Source: Calditrichia bacterium (GTDB lineage Bacteria > Calditrichota > Calditrichia > RBG-13-44-9 > J075). Taken from it: a stretch of 64,000 bases of DNA. The notes beneath the pieces were generated by a model, which was given only the letters and a program-made list of their open reading frames with translations, was not told the origin of the DNA and made no database searches. Positions 1 to 8,439 of this stretch are shown here, piece after piece (position 1 is the stretch's first letter; every line of letters starts with the position of its first letter). The translations under genes and the position numbers were made by a program. Location of the stretch: NCBI GenBank assembly GCA_020635015.1, contig JACKAP010000007.1:186001-250000 (forward strand), read 5' to 3'.

Positions 1-774
1 CAGTTGGTAATCGAAATTCACATCCTTGGAAATTTCCAGGGGCGTGTTCGGCTCCCGGCCCATGGCGACGTTGAGGGTCTGCTTGGCCTGGTGCACCGTG
101 TTGCGCTGGGAGATCAGGGAGATGCGGTCATTCCCCAGGTTGACCCGGGCGCGGAAGACATCCACCTTGGCGACGGAGCCGATCTCGAACATCTTCTCAC
201 TGCGGTCGAGGTTATCCTGGCTCCGCTGAACCGCGAGCGTATTGACCTCTAACAACTTTTCCTGTTTCAACAGATTCAGATAATTCTCCGCGACAGCAGT
301 GATGGTCTGATCGATCTGCACATTCAGGCTGTGATAGGCTGCGTTTTTATCCGCTTTGCTTTTGCGGATATTGTTCCACATGGCCCCGCCGTCAAACAAA
401 TCCAACCCGACATCCAAACTGGCCCGGTAGGAATTCCGTTCGAAGCCAGGGTTGGTCACTTCCTGGTTGACAAAACCGACCACCGTATTGGTCGAATCAA
501 ATACCGGCACATCCTGTTGGGTGGTGGCGTCGCCCGACCGAAAGTTGGTGGCGGAATAGTTGGTATTGACCCGGGGCAGGACACTGCTATAGGAAGCTGT
601 ATAATTGTGTCCGGCTATTTGGGCGGCATTTCGGGAAATTTGAACATCAGCATTGCGCTCGAATGCGATGCGGATACATTCTTGTAGGGAAATTGGGGTA
701 GGACCTTCCTGACCCCAGGCATTGAATGAGATTAATAAAATGAAGAAAGTAATAACGTGCCACTTCAGCTTCAT
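1..774 (-). CDS. TolC-family outer membrane efflux protein (partial, C-terminus outside window)
   Basis: Reading the minus strand from an ATG at 774 gives 258 codons open to the window edge. An SD-like GGAGG lies a few bases upstream (779-783). The N-terminus is a signal peptide (hydrophobic ITFFILLISF, then AWGQ) followed by 'SLQECIRIAFERNADVQISR', the classic first helix of the outer membrane efflux protein (OEP/TolC) repeat. Long helical stretches with the family's 'ENYLNLLKQEKLLEV' and 'AKVDVFRARVNLGN' style follow. TolC proteins form trimeric outer-membrane/periplasmic channels for RND, MFS or type I export systems. About half of a usual 430-480 residue protein is present. The inner-membrane partner should lie to the left of the window. 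No recognisable partner gene lies on the right. Confidence 0.85.
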   Translation of the reverse strand, partial: MKLKWHVITFFILLISFNAWGQEGPTPISLQECIRIAFERNADVQISRNAAQIAGHNYTASYSSVLPRVNTNYSATNFRSGDATTQQDVPVFDSTNTVVGFVNQEVTNPGFERNSYRASLDVGLDLFDGGAMWNNIRKSKADKNAAYHSLNVQIDQTITAVAENYLNLLKQEKLLEVNTLAVQRSQDNLDRSEKMFEIGSVAKVDVFRARVNLGNDRISLISQRNTVHQAKQTLNVAMGREPNTPLEISKDVNFDYQL

Positions 775-943
775 AGGTCCTCCGATGTTGTACATTCAGA
801 AAAAATAGATTACCCTTATCATCAATACGTACCTCCCGACGGCAGCTGTGAACCGGGGATAGGCCGTAATATGCCGACTTCACCGCAATATTGCAAGAAC
901 CCATGGTTAAAAAGTATGAAGGATACGGTATTACCGATTTTGC

Positions 944-1216
944 TTAGCGGAAAAAACTGAGCAGCCGCTGAAAGAAACCCTGCGGTTTTTTTGCCTGTGG
1001 CGGCGCTTCCGATATTTTCTCTAGCATTCCTTCGATGTCTTCCGGCTGCTCTTCCAGCCCCAGGGGTTTCTTAATGATCTCTTCCTCCGCCGGATGGTCG
1101 GCTTTTGCTGCCGGATCGGCATCATCGCGCTCCGATAATTGATCCAGAATATTATCCAGTTCCGGATTTTCTGCATTTGAAGCGGATTTTTGTTGTTTCT
1201 TTTTGGAATCAGTCAC
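944..1216 (-). CDS. small acidic hypothetical protein
   Basis: A 90-residue protein starting at GTG (1216), with AAAGGGA about 7 bases upstream. It has a charged, Lys-rich N-terminus (DSKKKQQKS), a strongly acidic, disordered-looking middle (NPELDNILDQLSERDD) and a short C-terminal amphipathic/aromatic tail (GFFQRLLSFFR). That tail could contact a membrane or a protein partner. There is no signal peptide and no known domain. It is divergent in context from neither neighbour: the TolC gene downstream and the CCA-enzyme gene upstream are on the same strand but 170-210 bp away. The RBS and composition suggest a real gene, but the function is unknown. Confidence 0.5.
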   Translation of the reverse strand: MTDSKKKQQKSASNAENPELDNILDQLSERDDADPAAKADHPAEEEIIKKPLGLEEQPEDIEGMLEKISEAPPQAKKPQGFFQRLLSFFR

Positions 1217-1347
1217 CGACAGTCCCTTTCTGATTACGTTGACAATTGACGTTAGTTAAAATTTAATTGTTTCAGAGAATTTAAGTTATAACCGCAGCGT
1301 TAACGTGATCCCCCGCAAGTATGGGCAAAAACGGCCGTGGGTTTGAG

Positions 1348-1428
1348 TAGGGTCGGGTCGCGACCCGACCGGTAAATATGAATGCATGGATAAAACTGGC
1401 CGCCAGGTCGGGTCGCGACCCGACCCTA
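1348..1428. repeat. paired TCGCGA-centred palindromes
   Basis: Two copies of the same 20-bp perfect palindrome, GGTCGGGTCGCGACCCGACC, sit at 1351-1370 and 1406-1425. The outer flanks TAGG and CCTA make the whole unit an inverted pair. The second copy abuts the stop codon of the CCA-enzyme gene (1426-1428), so it would fold at the 3' end of that transcript. Related TCGCGA-centred palindromes occur at 32641-32668 and 56133-56152. There is no T-tract, so a classical intrinsic terminator is not indicated. This looks like a dispersed REP-type element. Confidence 0.8.
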
Positions 1429-2835
1429 CGCTTCTTCCGCGATAATTTGATCTTTAATTTGCATGAAGTAATCGAAGCAGGCCTGATATTCGTTGGGAAT
1501 GATACCATCCAGGATCGCATCAGTGATGGCCTGTTTGATCTTTCCGATCACCGGTCCCGGTTTCATATTGAGATGCTGCATGATGGCATTGCCGTCGAGC
1601 GCCGGCTGGAAGTTGCGGATGCGGTCCCGCTCTTCAACTTCGATCATCCGCTGCTCCACCCGGTCGAAATTATTCAGATAGCGTTCCACCTTGCGGGGAT
1701 TCTTGGAGGTGATATCGGCGCGGCACATCATCATCAGGTCGTCAATTTCATCTCCAGCTTCGTACATCAGGCGGCGAATGGCGCTGTCGGTCACATCATC
1801 ATCGACCAGTTGCGAGGGGCGCATGTGCAGCCGCACCAGTTTACTGATATATTTGATGGTGTGCGTGGGCAGCTTCATCCGCCGCCCGATCCGCTGCGCC
1901 ATTTTGGCGCCCAGTTCCTCATGGCCGTGGAAAGTCCAGCCGGTTTCCGCGATAAATTTTTTGGTCTGCGGTTTGGCAATGTCATGCATCAGGGCCACCA
2001 TGCGCAGCTCGAAGCGGCCGGTATGCTCGCTGATGTTGTCCAGCACTTGCAGGGTATGGTAGAACACATCCTTATGCTGATATTCCTGGCGCTGCTCCAC
2101 CCCGGCCATCTGGTCCAGCTCCGGGAAGATAATCGCGCTCACCCCGGTATCGCGCAGCAGCTCCAGGCCGGTGGAGGGTTTGTCCGCCAGCATCAGCTTG
2201 CGGAATTCTTCCGTAATCCGTTCCTGGGAGATGATGCGCAGCCGTTCGCGGTTGTCATGGATTGCCTGCAGGGCCGCCCCATCGATGTGGAATCCCAGGG
2301 TGGCGGCAAAGCGGATCGCCCGGAGAATGCGCAGCGGATCGTCGCTGAAGGTGATCTGGGGATCCAGCGGGGTGCGGATCAGTTGCCGGCGGATATCTTC
2401 CTCTCCGTCGAAAAGATCGATCACCTCGCCGAAATGTTCCGGAGAAATATCCATCGCCAGGCAGTTGATGGTGAAATCCCGCCGGGAGAGATCGCTCTCC
2501 AGGGTGGCGGGCCGCACTTCCGGCTTGCGGGAATCCTCCTGGTAATGCTCTTCGCGGGCGGTGACGAATTCCAGTTGCCAGTCCTGATACTGCACCCGGG
2601 CGGTACCAAATTGGGCAAACGGCACCACCTTGCTGCTGTGGTACATTTTCCGAAAATGCCGGGCAAAGCCAATGGCATCGCCCAGCACCACACAGTCGAT
2701 ATCCTTTCCTTCTTTGCCCATCACCAGGTCGCGTACGAACCCGCCGACCGCATAAACCTCCACCCCAAACTGCACTGCCGCCTCATGGATCTGCCGCAGC
2801 ACCGCCTGGCCGGATGTTGGGGTTAACTTCATCAT
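1426..2835 (-). CDS. cca: CCA tRNA nucleotidyltransferase / poly(A) polymerase family with HD domain
   Basis: A 469-residue class II nucleotidyltransferase that adds or repairs the tRNA 3' CCA, or a close polynucleotide-adding relative. Visible motifs are the head-domain 'VGGFVRDLVMGKEGKDIDCV' (GGxVRD with the DxD metal ligands), 'RRDFTINCLAMD' (motif B) and 'DPLRILRAIRFAATLGFHID' (motif D). After these comes an HD phosphohydrolase motif (LMHDIAKPQTKK) in the C-terminal third, as in HD-containing bacterial CCA enzymes with phosphatase activity. Length is normal for an HD-type enzyme. Two consecutive ATGs (2835, 2832) are possible starts; neither has a clear SD. It lies downstream of tex on the same strand, separated by two hairpins. 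A CCA-adding versus poly(A)-only role cannot be settled from sequence here. Confidence 0.9.
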   Translation of the reverse strand: MMKLTPTSGQAVLRQIHEAAVQFGVEVYAVGGFVRDLVMGKEGKDIDCVVLGDAIGFARHFRKMYHSSKVVPFAQFGTARVQYQDWQLEFVTAREEHYQEDSRKPEVRPATLESDLSRRDFTINCLAMDISPEHFGEVIDLFDGEEDIRRQLIRTPLDPQITFSDDPLRILRAIRFAATLGFHIDGAALQAIHDNRERLRIISQERITEEFRKLMLADKPSTGLELLRDTGVSAIIFPELDQMAGVEQRQEYQHKDVFYHTLQVLDNISEHTGRFELRMVALMHDIAKPQTKKFIAETGWTFHGHEELGAKMAQRIGRRMKLPTHTIKYISKLVRLHMRPSQLVDDDVTDSAIRRLMYEAGDEIDDLMMMCRADITSKNPRKVERYLNNFDRVEQRMIEVEERDRIRNFQPALDGNAIMQHLNMKPGPVIGKIKQAITDAILDGIIPNEYQACFDYFMQIKDQIIAEEA

Positions 2836-2880
2836 TTGCTTATATAAGTAATTTTGTAGTTATAACCGACATATTTCAAC

Positions 2881-2947
2881 CCCTCTAAATCTCCCCTTAC
2901 TAAGGGGAGACTTGTAGGCTTCCCCCCTTGGTAAGGGGGGACGGAAG
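2881..2947. repeat. two CTTGGTAAGG-type hairpins
   Basis: Perfect short inverted repeats lie at 2891-2909 (CTCCCCTTA / TAAGGGGAG, 1-nt loop) and 2922-2940 (CCCCCCTT / AAGGGGGG, 3-nt loop). They lie in the 121-bp gap between tex (ending at 2957) and the CCA-enzyme gene. The second shares its CCTTGGTAAGG core with the ends of the MITE-like element at 7162-7304, so both probably belong to one dispersed repeat family. They could reduce read-through, but no T-run follows. Confidence 0.65.
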
Positions 2948-2956
2948 GGGGGTAGA

Positions 2957-5128
2957 CTATATTTTCATCGAGAGCTGCACCCGTCCCCGCTCCAGATCGA
3001 CCTTGATCACCTTGACGCTGATGACGTCTCCCACCGCGACCACCTCCAGGGGATTCTTGATATAGCGGTCGGCCATCTCGCTGACGTGCACCAGCCCGTC
3101 GCGCTTGACGCCGATGTCGACGAAGGCGCCGAAATCGACCACATTGCGCACCGTGCCCTTCAGGAGCATCCCCTCGCGCAGATCTTCCATCTTCAGCACA
3201 TCGCTCTTGAAGATCGGCTTGGGCATCCCGTCACGAGGATCACGCCCCGGTTTCTCCAGGTCGGCCAAAATGTCCTCCAGGGTCGGTTCACCCACCCCGA
3301 CCTGCCCGGCCAATTCGGTCAGCGGTTTGCGCTCCTGGCGGAGCCGCTGGCGGAGGGTGCGCCAGGAGGTGCGGTCCTGCTGAATATTGAACAGCGCCAG
3401 CAGTTTTTGGGTCGCGTCATAGGACTCGGGATGGATGCCGGTATTGTCGAGCGGGTTGTCGCCGTCAGGGATGCGCAGGAATCCAGCCGCCTGCTGAAAG
3501 GCGATCGCCCCGACCCCCGCCACCGACATCAGCGCCTCGCGATTCTTGAATTTACCCTTTTCATCACGAAACTTGACGATATTCTCCGCGGTGCGGCTGG
3601 TGAGGCCGGAGACATATTTGAGCAGGCTGGCCGAGGCGGTATTGAGATCTACTCCCACCGAGTTCACCGCCGATTCCACCACCACCTGCAGGGCCTCGTC
3701 GAGGTTTTTTTGATTGACATCATGCTGGTATAAGCCGACCCCGATATGCTTGGGATCGATCTTTACCAGTTCCGCCAGTGGGTCCATCAAGCGGCGAGCG
3801 ATGGAGATGTTGCCGCGCTGACTGGCCTCCAGCTCCGGAAACTCCACCTTGGCCACCTTCGAGGCGGAATAGACCGAGGCGCCGGCTTCGTTGACGATGA
3901 TGTAGACCAATTCCCGTTCCGGGGTTTCCTGCTTGATCTCGCCGATCAGCTCCGCCACCAGCGCTTCGGTTTCCCGGGAAGCGGTGCCGTTACCGATGGC
4001 GATGATCTCCGTCTGGTATTTATCGATAAAATGGCGCAGCGCGCTCTTGGCCTCGAACACCCGATTTTGCGGCGCATGGGGGAAGATGGTGGCGCCTTCC
4101 AGATATTTGCCGGTTTCATCGATCACCGCCACCTTGCAGCCGGTGCGGTAAGCGGGGTCGATGCCCATGATGATCTTATCCTTGACCGGCGGCTGCATCA
4201 GCAGATTCTTCAGATTGGTGGCGAAGATGTGAATGGCGTGGTCATCCGCCCGCTCGGAAAGCTCGTTGCGGATCTCCCGCTCGATGGAGGGGGCGATCAG
4301 CCGCTTATAGCTGTCCGCCGCCGCGGTCTCGATCTCGCTGCGGAAGATCGACTGGCGGTTGGTGATATGGCGGCGCTGAATCTCGCTTAACATCACCTCC
4401 TCCTGCACCTCGATGCTCACCTTGAGGATCTTCTCCCGCTCCCCGCGGTTGATCGCCAGGATGCGGTGGGGCACGATCTTGCTGACCGGCTCGGAAAAGT
4501 CGTAATACATCTCGTAATCGCTCTGCGCTTCCGGATCTTTGGCGGTGCTGACGATCAGGGCGATCTTGCGGGTGCGCTCACGGATCGCCTTGCGCACCTC
4601 GGCGTCATCGGAGATCACTTCCGCAATGATGTCCCGCGCCCCGGCCAGGGCCTCCTCGGCATTCTCCACTCCTTTTTCCGGATCGATGTATTCGCTGGCA
4701 AAGGCGAAGGGATCGCCGGAGGTGATGTCCTGCTTCAGGATCAGTTCCGCCAGCGGCTCCAGCCCTTTCTCCTTGGCGATGGTGGCCCGGGTGCGCTTTT
4801 TGGGGCGGTAGGGCAGGTAGAGATCCTCCAGTTCCTGAAGCTTCATGGTCGCTTCGATCTTCTCTGCCAGTTCCGGGGTCAGCTTGCCCTGCTCTTCGAT
4901 CGACTTCAGGATGGTGGATTTGCGCTCGCTCAGCATCCGTAGATATTTGATCCGTTCTTCGATCTGGCGGATCTGCTCCTCGTCCAGTTTCCCGGTGACC
5001 TCCTTACGGTAGCGGGCGATGAACGGCACGGTGTTGCCGTCATCGAGCAGTTCCACCGTGCTGGTGACCTGGATGGCGCGCAGGCTCATCTCCTGGGCAA
5101 TTATCTGATAAAATTCCTGTTCGGACAT
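2957..5128 (-). CDS. tex: Tex-family RNA-binding transcription accessory protein
   Basis: A 723-residue cytoplasmic protein of normal Tex/YhgF length. The N-terminal HTH region has the signature 'NTVPFIARYRKEVTGKLDEE'. It is followed by the YqgF/RNase H-like domain ('IIMGIDPAYRTGCKVAVID', about residues 320-450), the helix-hairpin-helix domain ('LNTASASLLKYVSGL', about 490-560) and a C-terminal S1 RNA-binding domain ('GTVRNVVDFGAFVDIGVKRD', about 645-720). Tex binds nucleic acid and RNA polymerase and affects expression and stress tolerance broadly. ATG at 5128 is preceded by AGAGGG with good spacing. It may be cotranscribed with the downstream CCA-enzyme gene, though two hairpins intervene. 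Confidence 0.96.
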   Translation of the reverse strand: MSEQEFYQIIAQEMSLRAIQVTSTVELLDDGNTVPFIARYRKEVTGKLDEEQIRQIEERIKYLRMLSERKSTILKSIEEQGKLTPELAEKIEATMKLQELEDLYLPYRPKKRTRATIAKEKGLEPLAELILKQDITSGDPFAFASEYIDPEKGVENAEEALAGARDIIAEVISDDAEVRKAIRERTRKIALIVSTAKDPEAQSDYEMYYDFSEPVSKIVPHRILAINRGEREKILKVSIEVQEEVMLSEIQRRHITNRQSIFRSEIETAAADSYKRLIAPSIEREIRNELSERADDHAIHIFATNLKNLLMQPPVKDKIIMGIDPAYRTGCKVAVIDETGKYLEGATIFPHAPQNRVFEAKSALRHFIDKYQTEIIAIGNGTASRETEALVAELIGEIKQETPERELVYIIVNEAGASVYSASKVAKVEFPELEASQRGNISIARRLMDPLAELVKIDPKHIGVGLYQHDVNQKNLDEALQVVVESAVNSVGVDLNTASASLLKYVSGLTSRTAENIVKFRDEKGKFKNREALMSVAGVGAIAFQQAAGFLRIPDGDNPLDNTGIHPESYDATQKLLALFNIQQDRTSWRTLRQRLRQERKPLTELAGQVGVGEPTLEDILADLEKPGRDPRDGMPKPIFKSDVLKMEDLREGMLLKGTVRNVVDFGAFVDIGVKRDGLVHVSEMADRYIKNPLEVVAVGDVISVKVIKVDLERGRVQLSMKI

Positions 5129-5343
5129 GGTGACCCTCTATTTGATACAATTTCTCGGAACAATTAATACATAATTCGCAAGCCGGTAAATATAAAGAAG
5201 AAATCAAAATGATGGCAATTTTAAATTAAAACAGCGCGAATAAAAAAATTTCGGTTTTCCGGGAATCCTGGCTTATATTTTTTTAGTGGTTTAGTTCTAC
5301 TTAAAGACTTTGTCCTAAATATCGTACGAGCGAAAGGGAACCC

Positions 5344-5838
5344 ATGAAACCAATATCCGAGCACATAGTAGACAGCGCCTGGCAGGAGATGGCCGGGCTG
5401 GAGATCGATGAAATTCGCGCCATGGTGGATAAAATGAGTGAGGAACAGCCCTACGTGCTGGTCTATCTGATGGCGGCCGGCGAGGAAGGCTTCAGCGATG
5501 AAGAGCGGGAAATTTTATTGTATATCGGCATGGTGGTGTGGCGGATCATGTCGCAGGGGGACGCGCCGCTTCCCCAGGTCGACGAGCAGATGCTCGACAC
5601 CGCGGAAGCCGCCAATTTCGAGATGCTGGAGGCGCTGGACCGCGAATCGCCGGGCGATTTTATCGCGGTGGCCGAGAACATGCTCAACCAGTACAACCAG
5701 CTCGAGGTGCTAAAGTATATCGTGGAAGCGATCATGGAAGAAGGCGATGATGAGGAAGCGATCGATATCGAGGAGGATAATAAGGGCTGGATGTTGATTG
5801 TGTTGAAGACGATAGTTGACTGCTTTGACGCGAATTGA
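5344..5838 (+). CDS. acidic helical hypothetical protein
   Basis: A 164-residue protein with ATG at 5344 and GAAAGGG five bases upstream. The sequence is predominantly helical and strongly acidic, with a C-terminal acidic patch (EEGDDEEAIDIEED) before a hydrophobic end (WMLIVLKTIVDCF). There is no signal peptide, zinc motif or catalytic signature. The YVLVYLMAAGEEGFSDEEREILLYIG stretch resembles an alpha-solenoid-like cytosolic protein of the kind annotated as uncharacterised in FCB genomes, but I cannot name a family. It is divergently oriented from tex with a 215-bp AT-rich gap that should hold promoters for both. Coding is supported by the RBS, codon bias and absence of a competing frame. 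Confidence 0.7.
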   Translation: MKPISEHIVDSAWQEMAGLEIDEIRAMVDKMSEEQPYVLVYLMAAGEEGFSDEEREILLYIGMVVWRIMSQGDAPLPQVDEQMLDTAEAANFEMLEALDRESPGDFIAVAENMLNQYNQLEVLKYIVEAIMEEGDDEEAIDIEEDNKGWMLIVLKTIVDCFDAN

Positions 5839-5848
5839 AAACATTGTT

Positions 5849-6045
5849 GATGGGTGAATGGGTGAATGGGTTGACGAAATAGCTCCTTTTCTAGCTGCAC
5901 TATGAATAGTGTAGCTAGAAAAGAAAAACGTATAACCAGCTACCAAAATTCGCGAAAAGCTGCCCGTGCGACATCCGTTTTTCCCCATCACCCCATCACC
6001 CCATCTACCCATTCACCCATTCACCCATTCACCTATTCACCCATC
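5849..6045. repeat. ATGGGTGA-type inverted repeat element
   Basis: The left arm (5849-5870) is a run of ATGGGTGA units. The right arm (5983-6045) is a longer run of the complement (CACCCATT/CCCCATCA). Between them is a separate imperfect hairpin at about 5887-5925, with arms CTTTTCTAGCTGCACTAT and its near complement (one mismatch). The whole fills the gap between the acidic hypothetical gene and dusA. It has the same architecture as the elements at 18262-18367, 19100-19206 and 63741-63926. Confidence 0.75.
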
Positions 6046-6077
6046 GTTCAGTATAGGATAAAAGCACCGAAACAAAC

Positions 6078-7094
6078 ATGGCTATAACATCCCACATCTA
6101 TCCCGTCTCCGTCGCCCCAATGATGGAGTGGACCGACCGCCACTACCGTTATTTCATGCGGCAGATCACCCGGCGGAGTTTGCTCTATACCGAGATGATC
6201 ACTACCGGGGCGGTGATCCATGGCGACCGGGAGCGGATCATCGGCTTTTCCCAGGAGGAGAAGCCCCTGGCGCTGCAGTTGGGGGGAGACGACCCACGGG
6301 AACTGGCGGAATGCGCGCAGATTGCCGAGGACTTTGGCTATGATGAGATCAACCTCAATGTTGGCTGTCCCAGCGACCGGGTGCAGAAGGGCAATTTCGG
6401 CGCCTGCCTGATGGCCACGCCGGAGGTGGTGGGAGAAGGGGTGGCAGCGATGCAGCGGGTGGTCTCCATTCCGGTGACGGTGAAGCACCGCATCGGCATC
6501 GACGGTCTGGAGGATTACGAGCACCTGGCTGCTTTCGTGAAGACGGTGGCCGGCTACGGCTGCCGGCGCTTCATCGTGCATGCCCGCATCGCCCTGCTAA
6601 ACGGGCTCAATCCCAAGGAGAACCGCAGTGTGCCTCCGCTGCGCTATGAAGATGTCTACCGCCTGAAGCAGGAATTTCCGGAGCTGATCATCGAGATCAA
6701 CGGCGGTATCAAGAGCGAAGCGGCGGTGGCGGAACAACTGCGCCAGGTCGACGGGGTGATGATCGGACGGGCGGCCTACGAGAACCCCTTCCTGTTTGCC
6801 GGCTTTGATTCGCTGTTTTACGGGGAGGAAGCGGCGCCACCCTCCCGCCGGGAGATCGTGGAAGCGATGGTCCCCTACATCGAAGCGCAGCAGGCGCTGG
6901 GGGTCTATCCCAACCGCATTCTCCGCCACATGCACGGGCTGTTCCACGGCCGGCGCGGCACCAAGGCCTGGAAGCGTTACCTCAGCGAAAACGCCCACAA
7001 GCCGGAAACCACCTCAGCGATTTTACACCGGGCGGTCGAAGACATCCCCGACGAGGTGCTGGATGAACGGCCGGTTTTGATGGCACAATTATGA
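6078..7094 (+). CDS. dusA: tRNA-dihydrouridine synthase, DusA type
   Basis: A 338-residue FMN-dependent enzyme that reduces uridine to dihydrouridine in the tRNA D-loop with NADPH. Landmarks are 'VAPMMEWTDRHYRYFMR' at the FMN-binding N-terminus, 'LQLGGDDPRELAECA', the catalytic-Cys motif 'NLNVGCPSDRVQKGNFGACL', 'VKHRIGID', 'FIVHARIALLNGLNPKENR' and 'INGGI...GVMIGRAAYENP'. The last two and 'NPKENR' place it in the DusA branch rather than DusB or DusC. Length is standard. The start ATG at 6078 lies just after the ATGGGTGA repeat element and has no strong SD. No operon partner is evident; the next gene lies beyond a MITE-like element. Confidence 0.95.
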   Translation: MAITSHIYPVSVAPMMEWTDRHYRYFMRQITRRSLLYTEMITTGAVIHGDRERIIGFSQEEKPLALQLGGDDPRELAECAQIAEDFGYDEINLNVGCPSDRVQKGNFGACLMATPEVVGEGVAAMQRVVSIPVTVKHRIGIDGLEDYEHLAAFVKTVAGYGCRRFIVHARIALLNGLNPKENRSVPPLRYEDVYRLKQEFPELIIEINGGIKSEAAVAEQLRQVDGVMIGRAAYENPFLFAGFDSLFYGEEAAPPSRREIVEAMVPYIEAQQALGVYPNRILRHMHGLFHGRRGTKAWKRYLSENAHKPETTSAILHRAVEDIPDEVLDERPVLMAQL

Positions 7095-7161
7095 GTAAAA
7101 ATTCTTGCATCATCAATTCAAAATTTTGTTAGTTTTTTTGTAAAGTCTTGTAGCGCAAGAC

Positions 7162-7304
7162 TATTCCCCACCTTGGTAAGGAGGGGACAGATTGGCGCAG
7201 CGTCCAGCAAGCCAATCAGGGGCGGTTGCGCGCGTCCCAACCGCCCCTGCGCCGTTCGCTAAACGCTTCACGGCCCTGTCCCCTCCTTACCAAGGTGGGG
7301 AATA
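7162..7304. mobile_element. 143-bp MITE-like element with 29-bp perfect terminal inverted repeats
   Basis: Positions 7162-7190 and 7276-7304 are perfect 29-bp inverted repeats (beginning TATTCCCCACCTTGG). An inner pair, CAGGGGCGGTTG / CAACCGCCCCTG, forms a 12-bp hairpin at 7217-7249. There is no ORF inside. Both outer ends are TA, which fits a TA target duplication such as that of Tc1/mariner or IS630-type elements, but TA is self-complementary so this is not proof. The element lies between dusA and the GNAT gene; its right end is about 45 bp from the GNAT start. The CCTTGGTAAGG core recurs in the hairpin at 2922-2940. Confidence 0.75.
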
Positions 7305-7350
7305 ATTGATATACCGAGTTGTTTATCAATCTTTAGCTGAGGATAAACCC

Positions 7351-7896
7351 ATGCCAATCCCCACCCTAACCACCCCCCGCCTGCGGCTGCGCGGTTTCGA
7401 GCTTTCCGACGCCAAACAGGTGCAGCGCCTGGCCGGCGAGTTTGAGATCGCCGATACCACCATGGCCATCCCCCACCCCTACGAAGACGGCCTGGCGGAA
7501 AACTGGATCGAGACCCATATCCCCAACTATGAAGCCGGGAAAGTGGTAAATTTTGCGATCTGCCTGCCGGAGAACAACCTGGCGATCGGTTCGATCAGCC
7601 TGATGAACATCAACTTGGTGCACCGCAATGCCGAGATGGGGTATTGGGTCGGCAAGCCTTATTGGGGCAAAGGCTACTGCAGCGAAGCGGCGAAGCGGGT
7701 GCTGGCGTTCGGTTTCCGGGAGCTGGACCTGCACCGCATCTACGCCCACCACATGACCCGCAACCCCGCCTCCGGCCGGGTGTTGCAAAAGATCGGCATG
7801 CAGCACGAGGGGCGGGTGCGGGAGACGATTCTTAAATGGGATAAATTCGAGGACATCGAAATTTATGGAATTTTGCGCCGGGAGTTTTCGGGGTAA
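7351..7896 (+). CDS. GNAT-family N-acetyltransferase, RimJ/RimL type
   Basis: A 181-residue protein. The start ATG at 7351 was chosen because GAGGA lies 8 bases upstream and 'MPIPTLTTPRLRLRGF' is the usual beginning of RimJ/RimL-type acetyltransferases; an earlier in-frame start would run back into the MITE-like element. The fold is visible as 'TPRLRLRGFELSDAKQV' (beta1-alpha1), 'IGSISLMNINLVHRNAEMGYWVGKPYWGKGYCSEA' (beta4 and the acetyl-CoA-binding V/motif A with GKGYCSEA) and 'HHMTRNPASGRVLQKIGM' (motif B). Such enzymes acetylate N-termini, amino sugars or small amines with acetyl-CoA. The substrate cannot be inferred. A perfect 25-bp inverted repeat follows directly. Confidence 0.88.
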   Translation: MPIPTLTTPRLRLRGFELSDAKQVQRLAGEFEIADTTMAIPHPYEDGLAENWIETHIPNYEAGKVVNFAICLPENNLAIGSISLMNINLVHRNAEMGYWVGKPYWGKGYCSEAAKRVLAFGFRELDLHRIYAHHMTRNPASGRVLQKIGMQHEGRVRETILKWDKFEDIEIYGILRREFSG

Positions 7897-7898
7897 TG

Positions 7899-7980
7899 GC
7901 CCCGGTTGTCCGCCACCCGCCCCGCGCCGTCGGTTATTTTATTAAGCCTTGCGATGGGGCGGGTGGCGGACAACCGGGGC
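7899..7980. repeat. 82-bp hairpin, 25-bp perfect inverted repeat
   Basis: Arms 7899-7923 and 7956-7980 (beginning GCCCCGGTTGTCCGCC) are exact reverse complements around a 32-nt AT-containing loop. It starts two bases after the GNAT stop codon, so it could serve as that gene's transcription barrier, although no T-tract follows. It may equally be a REP/MITE copy. Confidence 0.8.
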
Positions 7981-8034
7981 TACCTGCTCTCACAAGCGTC
8001 ATTCCTATAATAGAATTATAGTGGGCTTCGAACC

Positions 8035-8312
8035 CCGTAAAATCAGCACGTTTTTGGCCCGAAGGGCCACCCAAGCTAACACCGGCCGCCAGGCCGGTGG
8101 AAAAAACCCCCTCCACCCCAGCCCCGCCAGGGGCGTCCCAAGCCAGCCCTGCATCGCATCGATGGAACGACCGTATGCCGAAATGGGTGCCGTGCAATAA
8201 AAACCTGATCGGCAATCCCGGCTCCGAAACTATCTTGGGACGCCCCTGACGGGGCTGGGATGGAATTGGACATTTTATAACGCCCCGGCCTGATGGCCGG
8301 GGCTGGCTTGGG
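8035..8312. repeat. cluster of GC-rich tetraloop hairpins (REP-like)
   Basis: This non-coding stretch holds several short GC hairpins with 3-4 nt loops: 8056-8068 (GGCCC-GAA-GGGCC), 8081-8098 (ACCGGCC-GCCA-GGCCGGT), 8121-8134 (GCCCC-GCCA-GGGGC), 8242-8255 (GCCCC-TGAC-GGGGC) and 8283-8302 (CCCCGGCC-TGAT-GGCCGGGG). Positions 8118-8142 and 8234-8258 are also inverted repeats of each other (24 of 25 match). This is the pattern of bacterial REP/BIME clusters. With the hairpin before it and a TCCGCATTCCG repeat tract after it (about 8390-8442), it fills the whole gap between the GNAT and WD40 genes. Confidence 0.7.
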
Positions 8313-8439
8313 ACGCCCTGCGGGCTTTGGATCCTGCGCCCATACTAAATTTCCAAATTATGGTTTGATGGATTCCCCAACATCAATCATTCCGAAATCC
8401 GCACTCCGCATTCCGCACTCGAATCATTCCGCATTCGAA

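Noticed and set aside
1378..2826. Long open frame antisense to the CCA-enzyme gene
   Set aside because: It mirrors a well-supported gene in high-GC DNA; no domain and no plausible RBS.
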